From assembly GCA_024434165.1 (NCBI GenBank), contig QMIW01000020.1, positions 1-53,063 on the forward strand: 53,063 nucleotides of DNA, in the 5' to 3' direction. A program made the position numbers and the translations under genes. Position 1 is the stretch's first letter. Each line of letters starts with the position of its first letter. Under the pieces are notes generated by a model that was given only the letters and a program-made list of their open reading frames with translations, did not search any database and had not been told where the DNA came from. The stretch comes from Chloroflexota bacterium. Its GTDB lineage: Bacteria > Chloroflexota > Anaerolineae > Anaerolineales > Villigracilaceae. Positions 39,098 to 47,370 of this stretch are shown in pieces.

Positions 39098-40552
39098 ATG
39101 CCCGGTTTTACCCCTGGACGCCGTTACCAACCGCCGTTCATGCCGTTCAAACGTCAGCCGTTCAAAAAACGCGCTTTGGCGAAAATCGAACTGGCAATCA
39201 AAGGTCCGCTCTTCGGATGCCGGATGTGTGGAAACTGTCTCTTGCAGGAGACCGCGTTCATCTGTCCGATGGAATGCCCAAAGGGCTTGCGGAACGGTCC
39301 ATGCGGCGGGGCAACGCCCGAGCGGTGTTATGTGGATGAAACGCGCCCGTGCATCTGGTACAAGATTTACGAACGCAGTTTCAAACTGGGACGCGAAGCC
39401 CTGCTGCTCGAAGTTTTGCCGCCGATGGATTGGGAAAAGGCGGGGACGGATGCGTGGGGCGATGTATTCGCCCAGGCGAAAAGGGTGGGCATTGGGAACA
39501 TCGTTGCGGGTCTGACTTCGGGGGAGGCTGGTTCTGTTTCCCGGACATTGGATTCGATCTTCAAGCCTGTGCGCCAGCCCGAATGGTGGCAGGGCGATGC
39601 GGAATATCATCCGCCAAAGTACGCGGAGCCGGTTTCGGAATTGGAACGGCGGCTTAAGGCGGGCGAGTTTGTGATCACGGCGGAAGTCTCCCCTCCCCTT
39701 TCGGCAGATACCGGCAAGTTAATCCGAAATATCGAAACGCTCAGGAAGTATGCTGCGGCGCTGAACTTCACAGACAACGCCTCGGCGGTGCCGCGCATGT
39801 CTTCGCTGGCATGCAGCAAGATCGCGCTCGAACACCATGCCGAGCCGGTGATGCAGATCAGCGCCAGGGAGAAGACGCGGACCGGGCTGCAATCGGAGGT
39901 GATGGGCGCGGCGGCGCTTGGGATTCGCAACCTGCTCTGCCTGACGGGCGACAGCATGGCGATGTCGCCGGGACCCAAGGGACGCATGGACATCGTGGAT
40001 ATTGATTCCATCCAAATGTTGTGGATCCTGCGCCGGATGCGCGACGAGGGGAAATATCTCGACGGGCGCGAGATCAAGACGCCGCCGAAGTACTTCCTCG
40101 GCGCGGCGGCTTCGCCGTTTGCCTCGAACATGAAATTCCAGGCGCTGCGCGAACAGAAGAAGGTCAACGCCGGGGCGCAGTTCTTCCAGACCAACCTGGT
40201 TTTCAACGCAGACGACCTCGATGAGTGGTTGAACCAACTTGCCAGGCGGAACGTGCTGGATAAAGTGTACATTTTGATCGGAGTGGCGCCGTTGAAGAGC
40301 CTCAGGATGGCAAGATATTTGCACGAGCGGATTCCCGGCGTGTTCGTCCCGGAGGCGGTGATGAAGCGTATGGAACTTGCCAACGAAAAAGGCGGCGCCG
40401 AAGAAGAGGGCGTGCAGATCGCATTGGAGGTGATCGAGAAGGTCAGGACCAGGCAGGGGGTGAACGGGATTCACATCATGGCGGTAGGATGGGAGGAAAT
40501 CGTGCCGCGCATTGTGGAGGAGGCGGGGGTTGGCAGTCGCGTGGTTAGGTAG
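39098..40552 (+). CDS. MetV-MetF fusion methylenetetrahydrofolate reductase
   Basis: Residues 1-95 are the Cys-rich MTHFR C-terminal-type (MetV) domain: FGCRMCGNCLLQ, FICPMECPKGLRNGPCGG, CYVDETRPCIWYK. After a linker, residues 165-480 are a MetF-type flavin TIM barrel (EFVITAEVSPPLS, LNFTDNASAVPRM, GIRNLLCLTGDS). In acetogens MetV and MetF are separate subunits of a reductase that makes methyl-THF, and MetV binds metal through these Cys. Here they are one chain with MetV first. The enzyme could feed methionine synthesis or a Wood-Ljungdahl methyl branch. GGAG precedes the ATG. Confidence 0.92.
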   Translation: MPGFTPGRRYQPPFMPFKRQPFKKRALAKIELAIKGPLFGCRMCGNCLLQETAFICPMECPKGLRNGPCGGATPERCYVDETRPCIWYKIYERSFKLGREALLLEVLPPMDWEKAGTDAWGDVFAQAKRVGIGNIVAGLTSGEAGSVSRTLDSIFKPVRQPEWWQGDAEYHPPKYAEPVSELERRLKAGEFVITAEVSPPLSADTGKLIRNIETLRKYAAALNFTDNASAVPRMSSLACSKIALEHHAEPVMQISAREKTRTGLQSEVMGAAALGIRNLLCLTGDSMAMSPGPKGRMDIVDIDSIQMLWILRRMRDEGKYLDGREIKTPPKYFLGAAASPFASNMKFQALREQKKVNAGAQFFQTNLVFNADDLDEWLNQLARRNVLDKVYILIGVAPLKSLRMARYLHERIPGVFVPEAVMKRMELANEKGGAEEEGVQIALEVIEKVRTRQGVNGIHIMAVGWEEIVPRIVEEAGVGSRVVR

Positions 40553-40591
40553 TTGGGTAATTGAGTAATCAGGCAATTGGTATAAGAGAAT

Positions 40592-41143
40592 TTAGAGGAG
40601 GGTCAATTCTTCGTGGCGCAGGTCGCGCCAGGCGCCGACCTCGAGAGAGCCAAGTTCCAGTTTTCCAATAGCAACACGGAAAATTCTCAACGTGAACAAG
40701 CCCACTGCCGCGGTCATGTGGCGGATCTGGCGCTTCTTTCCCTCGCGCAGTTTCACTTCCAGCCAGGCGGTCGGTCCATGCGGGGTGACAGGCTTGGGGC
40801 GCGGGGGCAGCTGCGGGTCCGGGATGAGGCGGAAGACTGCCGGGCGGGTGAAATGCCCTTTGAGTTGAATCCCGTTCGAGAGCTGCGTCAATTTTTCGGG
40901 AGTCGGGCTGCCCTCCACCAGCACGTAATACGTTTTCTCGATATGATGCTTCGGGTCGGTGAGGCGTTTGATGAGCGCGCCGTCATCGGTGAGCAGGAGC
41001 AAACCTTCGCTGTCGCGGTCGAGCCGCCCGGCGGCGTAGACGTTCGGAACGTTGATGTACGGTTTGAGCGTGGGGTGCCCCGTGCCTTCATCGGTAAATT
41101 GCGAAAGCACGCCATAGGGTTTATTGAAGACGATATAGCGCAT
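40592..41143 (-). CDS. Pseudouridine synthase of the RsuA/RluE type
   Basis: Isomerises uridine in rRNA. It lacks an S4 domain and begins directly with the catalytic fold, as RluE does: RYIVFNKPYGVLSQF, the active-site motif AAGRLDRDSEGLLLLT (catalytic Asp in RLDRDS), EKTYYVLVEG and REGKKRQIRHM. The exact rRNA site is not deducible. ATG at 41143 is chosen as it opens on the family sequence. It is divergent from the SpoU gene with only 17 bases between starts. Confidence 0.9.
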   Translation of the reverse strand: MRYIVFNKPYGVLSQFTDEGTGHPTLKPYINVPNVYAAGRLDRDSEGLLLLTDDGALIKRLTDPKHHIEKTYYVLVEGSPTPEKLTQLSNGIQLKGHFTRPAVFRLIPDPQLPPRPKPVTPHGPTAWLEVKLREGKKRQIRHMTAAVGLFTLRIFRVAIGKLELGSLEVGAWRDLRHEELTLL

Positions 41144-41152
41144 GAGTATAAT
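41124..41152 (+). promoter_or_regulatory. Promoter for a leaderless SpoU transcript
   Basis: TTGAAG (41124-41129), a 17-base spacer, TATAAT (41147-41152), then eight bases to the ATG at 41161. The start site would fall at or next to the A of ATG. No Shine-Dalgarno is present. The promoter lies partly within the first codons of the divergent pseudouridine synthase gene. Confidence 0.7.
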
Positions 41153-41160
41153 CATACCCG

Positions 41161-41799
41161 ATGAGCGATTCGACGTTCGAGATCCGCCTTTGCACAAACT
41201 GCGGCTTGCGCTATCCAATCGAGGCGGGACATACGTTTGGAAGCCGCTGTCCGCAGTGTTTGGGAGAGACACGGGTCGTTTTGCGAAAATCCATTTTGGA
41301 AGAAAACAAGCTGCGGGAGCACGTCCAAGCCAGGCGCAATGGCGAACTCGCCGTCCTGCTCGACAACATCCGTTCGGCGTGGAATGTCGGCTCGATTCTG
41401 CGCAGTGCAGACGGCTTCGGGTTCCGTCACGCCTATTTGTGCGGCATCACTCCCACTCCCGAAAACGAAGCGGTGACCAAGACCTCGCTTGGCGCGGAGG
41501 ACTACGTCACCTGGTCACATCACAAGGATGCGGTCAAACTGGCTGCTGGATTAAAGAGAGAAGGCTGGAGGATTCTGGCGCTGGAAGAAGAAGCGCGCGC
41601 CCTGCCCATCGGACGGTTCACTCCGCAAACCGGCATACCAACCATGCTGGCACTCGGCAGTGAAGTAACCGGAGTGGACCCGAAATTACTGGAGTTGTGC
41701 GACGGGGTCTATTCCATCCCCATGGCGGGCAGGAAGCGTTCCTTCAATGTGGCAATCGCCTTCGGGATTGCGGCATACGCGATGACGCTCTCGAAATGA
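41161..41799 (+). CDS. SpoU-family RNA methyltransferase with N-terminal zinc ribbon
   Basis: The N-terminal 40 residues hold two Cys pairs (LCTNCGLRY and RCPQCLG), a likely zinc ribbon. The rest is a knotted SpoU ribose methyltransferase: NIRSAWNVGSILRSADGFGF, ALGSEVTGVDPKLLELCDG and IPMAGRKRSFNVAIAFGI. The motif-3 SFNVA in place of SLNVS is unusual. The substrate RNA is unknown; the ribbon probably binds it. The gene has no Shine-Dalgarno and fits leaderless expression. Confidence 0.88.
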   Translation: MSDSTFEIRLCTNCGLRYPIEAGHTFGSRCPQCLGETRVVLRKSILEENKLREHVQARRNGELAVLLDNIRSAWNVGSILRSADGFGFRHAYLCGITPTPENEAVTKTSLGAEDYVTWSHHKDAVKLAAGLKREGWRILALEEEARALPIGRFTPQTGIPTMLALGSEVTGVDPKLLELCDGVYSIPMAGRKRSFNVAIAFGIAAYAMTLSK

Positions 41800-41833
41800 C
41801 ATCCCTGCAACAGAGCGTCAGGGAATCAGAAAC

Positions 41834-43015
41834 CTACTTTCTCTTCTTCCTTGCCGGGGCGGGGCGGGTCTCGTAGAGATAGACGCGCGGGTTCTTGTGC
41901 GCGATCTGGAAGTATAACTTCTCGCCCAGGTGGCTGCGCAAAGCAATGGATACTTCCTTCTCTGAAAATTTCTCCTGCTCCACCATGTAATAATCGGTGC
42001 CGAAGAGCACATGCTCCGCCACGAGCGGGTCGGATAGAAGCACTTTCAGGTAATCGAAATAACTGAAGGCGCGGTCGGAGGGGGTATTGGCGAACATCGT
42101 ATAGGAAATATCGGTGTAGAGGTTGGGGTATTTATCCACGGTCAGCATCTTCAGGATGACCGACAGCCAGGATTCCTCCTCGCCTTCCCGCGGAGCCTTG
42201 CCGGTGATCTGACGCTCCCATTCCTCCGCGCCGCCGAAATGAGCCAGGCAAATATTCAGGCGCGGGAAGTCCTTCAATACCCTGGCATAGTTGGCAGGGT
42301 GGGCAAAGTTCTTCGCCTGCGCCGCGCTCAGTCCTTTTCGGCGGATGCCGCCGGGGGAACAATGCGCCAGGACGGGAATCTTCTTTTCCTGGCACAGGGC
42401 GTAAAGTTCCAGCAGAGTTGAATCGTTCGGGAAATATCCAAGGTTGGGGTACAACTTGACGCCGCGGAAGCCGTGTTTATCAATGTACTCATGGAAAAGT
42501 TCCAGAAGGTTCGGTCGGCGCGGGTCGGCGGCAAAGAATGGAATCACCATCCTGGGGAAGGCGTCGCGCAGGAGCGCCAATTCGTTCAATTGATCTTCGT
42601 AGCGCACAGCGGGTTTGCCCGCCCCCATGAATTCCATATCCATCGGCAGGACGACAAAGCGCGCGTTGTCTGGATACTGCACCCTCAGCCGCTCGAAGAC
42701 GGCGCGCTGACTGCCGGAGCCGCCCGTCTCGAAAAACTGGTCGTAGCGCAGCAGCGCTTCATGGTTGAGCGAACTTTTGGAAAGCCACGCCTTTTCGATC
42801 AACCCGTAGAACAGGCTAATGCCCTTGGTCACCGGCGAAGGGAAAAGAAGCCCCAGGAATCCCAGCACGTTCTTCAACAACGCAATGAGGTAAATGAGAC
42901 TGCGCCGAAAGATGCGGTACTTCAGGATGCGGTTCAGACCGAGCGGCAGGAAACGATCCGGCACAGACGCCGCCGTAAACGTGTGCACATGACAGTTATA
43001 GATGGGCTTGTCCAT
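41834..43015 (-). CDS. Amidohydrolase-2 family metal hydrolase
   Basis: TIM-barrel amidohydrolase: metal-binding N-terminal YNCHVHTF (HxH), GVKLYPNLGYFP, PVLAHCSPGG with the His ligand, NICLAHFGGAEEW and FGTDYYM with the Asp ligand. Relatives include decarboxylases and lactonases acting on aromatic or sugar acids. The substrate is not deducible. GGAGGAG precedes the ATG. The gene faces the SpoU gene, and a MITE copy lies behind its start. Confidence 0.88.
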   Translation of the reverse strand: MDKPIYNCHVHTFTAASVPDRFLPLGLNRILKYRIFRRSLIYLIALLKNVLGFLGLLFPSPVTKGISLFYGLIEKAWLSKSSLNHEALLRYDQFFETGGSGSQRAVFERLRVQYPDNARFVVLPMDMEFMGAGKPAVRYEDQLNELALLRDAFPRMVIPFFAADPRRPNLLELFHEYIDKHGFRGVKLYPNLGYFPNDSTLLELYALCQEKKIPVLAHCSPGGIRRKGLSAAQAKNFAHPANYARVLKDFPRLNICLAHFGGAEEWERQITGKAPREGEEESWLSVILKMLTVDKYPNLYTDISYTMFANTPSDRAFSYFDYLKVLLSDPLVAEHVLFGTDYYMVEQEKFSEKEVSIALRSHLGEKLYFQIAHKNPRVYLYETRPAPARKKRK

Positions 43016-43104
43016 TGGCTCCTCCGCGTGAATGCGCGCTTAAGAACCATAGTACAGCAAATCGGCGGCAATGGCAACAAGGAAACAGCCCCTTCTTTTA
43101 TATC

Positions 43105-43230
43105 TAATCCGAGTTGCTACCTTGGTTTCAAGAGGCTTCCCTCACCCCAAACAAGGTTATATATTCTGGCAGGGTGAGGGCTTTTGGCGGGGAACCTAGA
43201 AAATCTATTGGAAGGTAGCAACTTGAGTTA
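43105..43230. repeat. MITE-like element, copy 2
   Basis: About 126 bp with inverted ends: TAATCCGAGTTGCTACCTT on the left and the complement of TAACTCAAGTTGCTACCTT on the right (12 inner bases identical). It is the reverse orientation of 1-150 and lacks the 31-base palindrome found there. It fills most of the 225-base gap between the amidohydrolase and GDSL genes. Confidence 0.8.
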
Positions 43231-43240
43231 TCTATGTCCA

Positions 43241-44140
43241 TCACCCGCCCGGCATCAGCAGGGCGAGCGCCTCGAGCCATTTTTGCGCAATCAAATCGTA
43301 GCCCGCCTGGTTGGGATGATTGCCGTCATCGGAAAGAGTAGCGGGGTTGGTGAAAATATCCGAATTGTAGAAATCAACAGTCAGCGCGCCGTATTGCTCC
43401 GCCTTCTGTTGAATGACCCCGTTATAACGGACGACCTGCGAAGACATGCGGGCAAGTTCGCCGGGCGTGATGCCCGTAAACGCCTCACCCGCCAACGCCG
43501 CCGGGCGCTTCGACTGGTCGTCCAGCAGGGCAACGATCACCTGCGCGCCTTTGCCGCGCAGAGCGATCAATATCGTATCCATGTTCGCGGCGAAGCGTTC
43601 GGCATCCTGCTCTTCCTGTTCGGCGGTTACGCCGCCGTATTCGTACAAATACCATAAATCGTTGCTGCCAATCCAGATGAACACGACCGCGCCGCGCCCT
43701 TGCGAAAGCGCCGCATCCACCTCGGCGGCTGCGCGCTCCAGCTGCCCGAACATACCCTGGTCGCCGTGAATCAACGCATCCGAAGTCCAGCCGGATTGCG
43801 CGAAGTTGGTCATCGTCGAACCGGGTCGCTCCTGAACGACCTGCTCCAACACGCGCCCCGGATACCCGCGCCCCGAGTCGTCGCCGTCACCCTGGGTCAA
43901 ACTATCTCCAATGGCGATCATGCTGACCGGTCCGGCTGGAAGCGCCTGTGCGGGCGGAAACGTAACCGGAGTGGGAGTCCGAGTCGGCACAGCCGTTGCA
44001 GGCGGCAAAGTTGCCGTGACAACCTCCGTAGGTGTGCTTTCAAGAGTGGGCGGCGCGGGAATTGGACCTTCCAGCCCGGTCGTGATTTCCTGCCTGCACG
44101 CGGTCAGCAAAAGCGCAATCAGAAGAATGACACGTTTCAT
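43241..44140 (-). CDS. SGNH/GDSL hydrolase lipoprotein
   Basis: Lipobox LTAC at about residue 15, a Thr/Pro-rich linker, then an SGNH esterase: block I IAIGDSLTQG (nucleophile Ser), block III IGSNDLWYL and block V DGNHPNQAG with the catalytic Asp and His. It acts outside the cytoplasmic membrane on an ester such as an acyl sugar or lipid. GGAG precedes the ATG. The MITE ends ten bases past the stop. Confidence 0.92.
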   Translation of the reverse strand: MKRVILLIALLLTACRQEITTGLEGPIPAPPTLESTPTEVVTATLPPATAVPTRTPTPVTFPPAQALPAGPVSMIAIGDSLTQGDGDDSGRGYPGRVLEQVVQERPGSTMTNFAQSGWTSDALIHGDQGMFGQLERAAAEVDAALSQGRGAVVFIWIGSNDLWYLYEYGGVTAEQEEQDAERFAANMDTILIALRGKGAQVIVALLDDQSKRPAALAGEAFTGITPGELARMSSQVVRYNGVIQQKAEQYGALTVDFYNSDIFTNPATLSDDGNHPNQAGYDLIAQKWLEALALLMPGG

Positions 44141-44257
44141 TGAGACTCCATAACGGCGGCAATTTTACTTCACCTGATGACAACCCCGCCTCACCCTGAC
44201 GGGAAAGTTGATTCTATCCAGCAAATCCCGTCCACGCGGAGGGCGGTTCCCCGAATC

Positions 44258-44902
44258 TCAAAGTTGATCGCGGAAGACACGGGCAGGCACGTCGAGCGTA
44301 TATACGCCGTCTTCCCACTGAAAGCCCATGCGCCGCAGATACGTTTCATGCCGCCGGTTGCCCGGCTCGGATAACAGGCGGACGATTCCCTTCTGCCTGA
44401 AGAACCCGGCGCTCTCTTCAAAGAGAAATTTTCCCGCGCGAAAATCGCGGTAACCCGGAATGACAAAATCCAGAAAGATGCGCCCCGCTTCGCCCTCCGG
44501 CTTGACGATCAACACGCCGACCGGCACCATGTTGCGCAGAACAAACACCACGAGTTGATCGTTCTTCGGCTTGAACAGATAGGTGGGAATGAATTCCAGA
44601 ATTTCACGCCGGTAAAAATCGAGGAACTGCTTGAGATAGGCGCTATCCGCAGGGACTTCCATCAGCGTGAAGTAATCCTTCTGCCGCCACATCTGCCACA
44701 GGTTATAGAGGTTGACGCACACGATCAAGCCATTGAGAAAGGCGACGGGGACAGCCCCAATCAGCAAGCCGTATACGACAAAAAAGACCGCGCCCGCCAG
44801 GTTGATGAGCCGCAGGCGCACCAGCGATTTCATCATCAGGGAAATGGCGACCAGAAGCGAGCCCGCATAGCCGATGAGTTCGTAAAGAAAAGTCGGTTCC
44901 AT
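44258..44902 (-). CDS. YgjV-like membrane domain fused to a GNAT-like domain
   Basis: Residues 1-75 have three membrane segments like YgjV (LIGYAGSLLVAISLMMKSL, INLAGAVFFVVYGL, LNGLIVCVNLYNLW). Residues 95-214 look like an acetyltransferase fold (LVVFVLRNMVPVGVLIVK, LDFVIPGYRDFRAGKFLFE, RRMGFQWEDGVYTL). The GNAT acetyl-CoA loop is weak, so activity is uncertain. The substrate is unknown. AGGA precedes the ATG. Confidence 0.75.
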   Translation of the reverse strand: MEPTFLYELIGYAGSLLVAISLMMKSLVRLRLINLAGAVFFVVYGLLIGAVPVAFLNGLIVCVNLYNLWQMWRQKDYFTLMEVPADSAYLKQFLDFYRREILEFIPTYLFKPKNDQLVVFVLRNMVPVGVLIVKPEGEAGRIFLDFVIPGYRDFRAGKFLFEESAGFFRQKGIVRLLSEPGNRRHETYLRRMGFQWEDGVYTLDVPARVFRDQL

Positions 44903-45021
44903 TATTTTCCTGCCACAATCGTTTCAGGCGGGGCATTATACACCGGACGAAAGAGAGAGGCGCAGATTCTCCGCAACCTCCCGCAGGCTCATGCGTACAT
45001 TTTGTTGTAAAAGGAGAAAAG

Positions 45022-45219
45022 ATGAACGCACAACAACGACATTCCCTGCGCAGGTCAAAGCGTGACCGCATTCTTGCCGGTGTGTGCGGCGGACTCGGCG
45101 AATTTTTCGGTATCAGCCCGTTTTGGTTCCGCCTTGCCATGCTCATTGCCCTCATCCCGGGCGGCGTGCCGGGGATTCTGATCTACGCAATCGCGTGGAT
45201 CGTCATCCCTTCGGAATAA
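45022..45219 (+). CDS. PspC-domain protein
   Basis: 65 residues that are essentially one PspC domain: RSKRDRILAGVCGGLGEFF then a membrane helix and YAIAWIVIPSE. PspC proteins serve in envelope stress. AAGGAG lies before the ATG. The next gene starts 21 bases downstream on the same strand. Confidence 0.92.
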   Translation: MNAQQRHSLRRSKRDRILAGVCGGLGEFFGISPFWFRLAMLIALIPGGVPGILIYAIAWIVIPSE

Positions 45220-45240
45220 TTTCAATTACGGAGAATCGAA

Positions 45241-45462
45241 ATGACCACTGAATCGAACGCCATGGAACAGAAAGCGCAAAAGACGAAAGTGTACTACCGC
45301 GGCGGTGCTTCGGAGGCGGTGTATGCCTTCGGGCTTTTCGGCGCATGGTTCTATTACCTTACCCAAGCCACCAGCATTGGAATGGCTGTGCTGGGAATCC
45401 TGAAGGGATTCATCTGGCCCGCCTTGCTGGTTTACGAATTGCTGAAGTATCTCAATATGTAA
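45241..45462 (+). CDS. Small membrane protein next to PspC
   Basis: 73 residues with a polar N-terminus (EQKAQKTKVYYRGGASEAVYAFGLFGAWFYY broken into short blocks by Gly) and two short hydrophobic stretches. No named family is recognised. A GGAG lies before the ATG and it shares an operon with the PspC gene, so it is probably expressed with it under the same stress. A repeat begins directly at its stop codon. Confidence 0.75.
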   Translation: MTTESNAMEQKAQKTKVYYRGGASEAVYAFGLFGAWFYYLTQATSIGMAVLGILKGFIWPALLVYELLKYLNM

Positions 45463-45476
45463 ACTCGCCTTACGCA

Positions 45477-45525
45477 GTACCGCAGATTCATCTCGCCTTT
45501 GCAGAGCAACAAAATGCTGCGGTAC
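45477..45525. repeat. GATTCAT/GCGGTAC family repeat, copy 3
   Basis: GTACCGCAG (45477-45485) and CTGCGGTAC (45517-45525) form perfect nine-base inverted ends. GATTCATCTCGCC follows the left end as in the copy at 24164-24216. Confidence 0.75.
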
Positions 45526-45582
45526 GAGTAAACTGCGCAGCATCAGTATGTAATCTGCCTTACGCGAAAATACCCGCAATTC

Positions 45583-45625
45583 CGAAGGGATGACGCCATC
45601 CAGAAAAATCCGCGTCACCCCTTCG
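45583..45625. repeat. Palindrome between convergent genes
   Basis: CGAAGGGATGACG (45583-45595) and CGTCACCCCTTCG (45613-45625) form a 13-base stem with one mismatch. It lies just past the end of the C39-like peptidase gene and has no T-run. Upstream, CTGCCTTACGCG at 45556-45565 repeats the common left end of the CGTCCCGAAGG elements. Confidence 0.6.
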
Positions 45626-45642
45626 TGGTTGAACTGCGCCGC

Positions 45643-47082
45643 TCAGATGCTGATGAATTTCGCATTTGCGCCGGCTTCGCCAGCCTGTTGGGGCTTGTTC
45701 CGTACCCAGCCCTCCACCAGCAGACCGATGCCGAACTGCCCGACAGACTCGATAAAGTAATTATAAACGTACACTTCCTCGCGGTTGCGGAAGGGGTTAT
45801 AGATGCGCACCCAGCCATTGTTCCCGACAGGAATCACATCCTCCAGAACGATCCAGTGACGGGTGGTGTTGCTGGTTGATTTTCCGCTCAACCTGCCGTC
45901 GGATTTGAAAATGGCGACGCCCCAAAACACCATTTTTCCCTCCTCCAACAGCCTGCGGAGACGCACCGGCGAAACCGGGCTGAGGCTGGGGGTATAGCGG
46001 AATTCCTCGAACTTGAGGTCATATAACTCGAGCATGGATTTGACATCGCCCAAGCCCGTCCCCAGATTGTTCCGCATGATCTTCTCCGCTTCGGGGTATG
46101 CTTCCTTCCACTTTTGCAGGAAGGGGATGACATCCACGCCCGCCAGCGCCGCCGCGCAGAACTCGCCGCACAGGTTGAAGTGAATCACGCGCGCGCCGAG
46201 CGCGTTGAAGACGTCAATGTATTGATAACCGGTCCTGTTTTTCTCGATGGCATCGTCAATTTCGGGGTCAGCCGGGTGGCGGAGAATGGATTCTCCAAGG
46301 TCGAACTGCCTGCCCTGGTTTTCTTCGACGGCAGTATCTTCCGCTTCGGCGGGATAGACATAGGGATCGAGCAAATCGCCTTTATACCAGCCGTTGAGAA
46401 GTTTGCCCGATTTATACAGACTGACCTCGTACCAAATTTTGTACTTGGCTTCCTGGTCGTTGCGTTTGACCCTGCCCGTCCAGCGCAGGATGTCGTTCAC
46501 GTCCGCCCAGCCGAGATGCCCCTGGGTTTGAGAGGCTTGAGTGTAGATCATCTCTGCGCGCACCGACCAGACGTCCCGTCCGCCCTGAAGCGTGACGAGC
46601 CATTCCTCCAGGCGGGCTTCATCCTGCCTGCCTTCCGCTGCGACATTCGCCAGCCAGGCATCCCATTCCGCTTGATGGGTTTCCAATGCGCTGCGAATCC
46701 CATCCTTGACAGTCTTCCGCTCGGCGGCGGAAACCTTGCCCCATGCCGCATCGGACATCCAGGCAGGCTCGTCGGCGGCGGAGGTTTTCCATGCCTGAAC
46801 ATCGGCTGCCTTAAGCGACAAAGGCACGGAGGAACGGGGCTTACCGCCATCGAGTTTGACGGCGGGGAAAATGCCATCCGCTTTGGGAGGAAAGGCAAGC
46901 GCCTCGCGCGGGACCCAGCCGGGAATCTCATGCTCCGAGTGGGACGTTTTCACCCGAAGCCAGGCTCCCTGGTCTTCAAGGATTTCCACCGGCGTGCCTG
47001 CGCCCAGCGACTCGACCATCTGGGCGTTATGCGCGGCGCTTTCCAGCAGTTGAACGGTTGCACGTACTCTGGCTGCGGACAT
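45643..47082 (-). CDS. SH3-like and C39-like cysteine peptidase-type protein
   Basis: The N-terminal 65 residues resemble a bacterial SH3 domain (VRATVQLLESAAHNAQ, GAWLRVKT, IPGWVPREAL). A middle region is rich in Trp. The C-terminal 180 residues look like a papain-like fold: NLCGEFCAAALAG with the likely catalytic Cys, RHWIVLEDV with the His and IYNPFRNREEVY with the Asn. No signal peptide is seen, so it is probably cytoplasmic or exported by another route. The substrate is unknown. GAGGAG precedes the ATG. Confidence 0.75.
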   Translation of the reverse strand: MSAARVRATVQLLESAAHNAQMVESLGAGTPVEILEDQGAWLRVKTSHSEHEIPGWVPREALAFPPKADGIFPAVKLDGGKPRSSVPLSLKAADVQAWKTSAADEPAWMSDAAWGKVSAAERKTVKDGIRSALETHQAEWDAWLANVAAEGRQDEARLEEWLVTLQGGRDVWSVRAEMIYTQASQTQGHLGWADVNDILRWTGRVKRNDQEAKYKIWYEVSLYKSGKLLNGWYKGDLLDPYVYPAEAEDTAVEENQGRQFDLGESILRHPADPEIDDAIEKNRTGYQYIDVFNALGARVIHFNLCGEFCAAALAGVDVIPFLQKWKEAYPEAEKIMRNNLGTGLGDVKSMLELYDLKFEEFRYTPSLSPVSPVRLRRLLEEGKMVFWGVAIFKSDGRLSGKSTSNTTRHWIVLEDVIPVGNNGWVRIYNPFRNREEVYVYNYFIESVGQFGIGLLVEGWVRNKPQQAGEAGANAKFISI

Positions 47083-47121
47083 GCGAACTCCTCTCCAAAT
47101 CTTCTCTCCGGCTCTTACTCA

Positions 47122-47249
47122 CTCACCTTACGCGATGTCATCACAAGGGCGACCCGTTTGGGCAAAACAGCAGCCAATCTGCAAGAAAGGGCCGCCCTAT
47201 GCCAGACATTTTGCAAAAACATGGATGGGGCGCCCCTGCCGCGTAACGT
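47122..47249. repeat. Element sharing the CTCACCTTACGCG left end
   Basis: Left end CTCACCTTACGCGATG and right end CCGCGTAACGTC give a seven-base inverted pair (TTACGCG / CGCGTAA). The left end matches those at 12479, 14546 and 45463, but the body differs. It lies between divergent genes, upstream of the peptidase gene. The rest of the 434-base gap holds the promoter at 47342. Confidence 0.5.
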
Positions 47250-47341
47250 CAGTTACTCAGCAATTCTTTTATACAACAAAGAAGCCAGTGTTTTCAAGTG
47301 GACGCTCCTGCAAGCGATTTGCGGCGACCGGACCGGCTCGC

Positions 47342-47370
47342 TTGAATTTCCCCAAAATTCGTTGTATAGT
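47342..47370 (+). promoter_or_regulatory. Promoter of the CARDB lipoprotein
   Basis: TTGAAT (47342-47347), a 17-base spacer, TATAGT (47365-47370). The transcript would have an untranslated leader of about 140 bases before the ATG at 47517. Confidence 0.65.
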
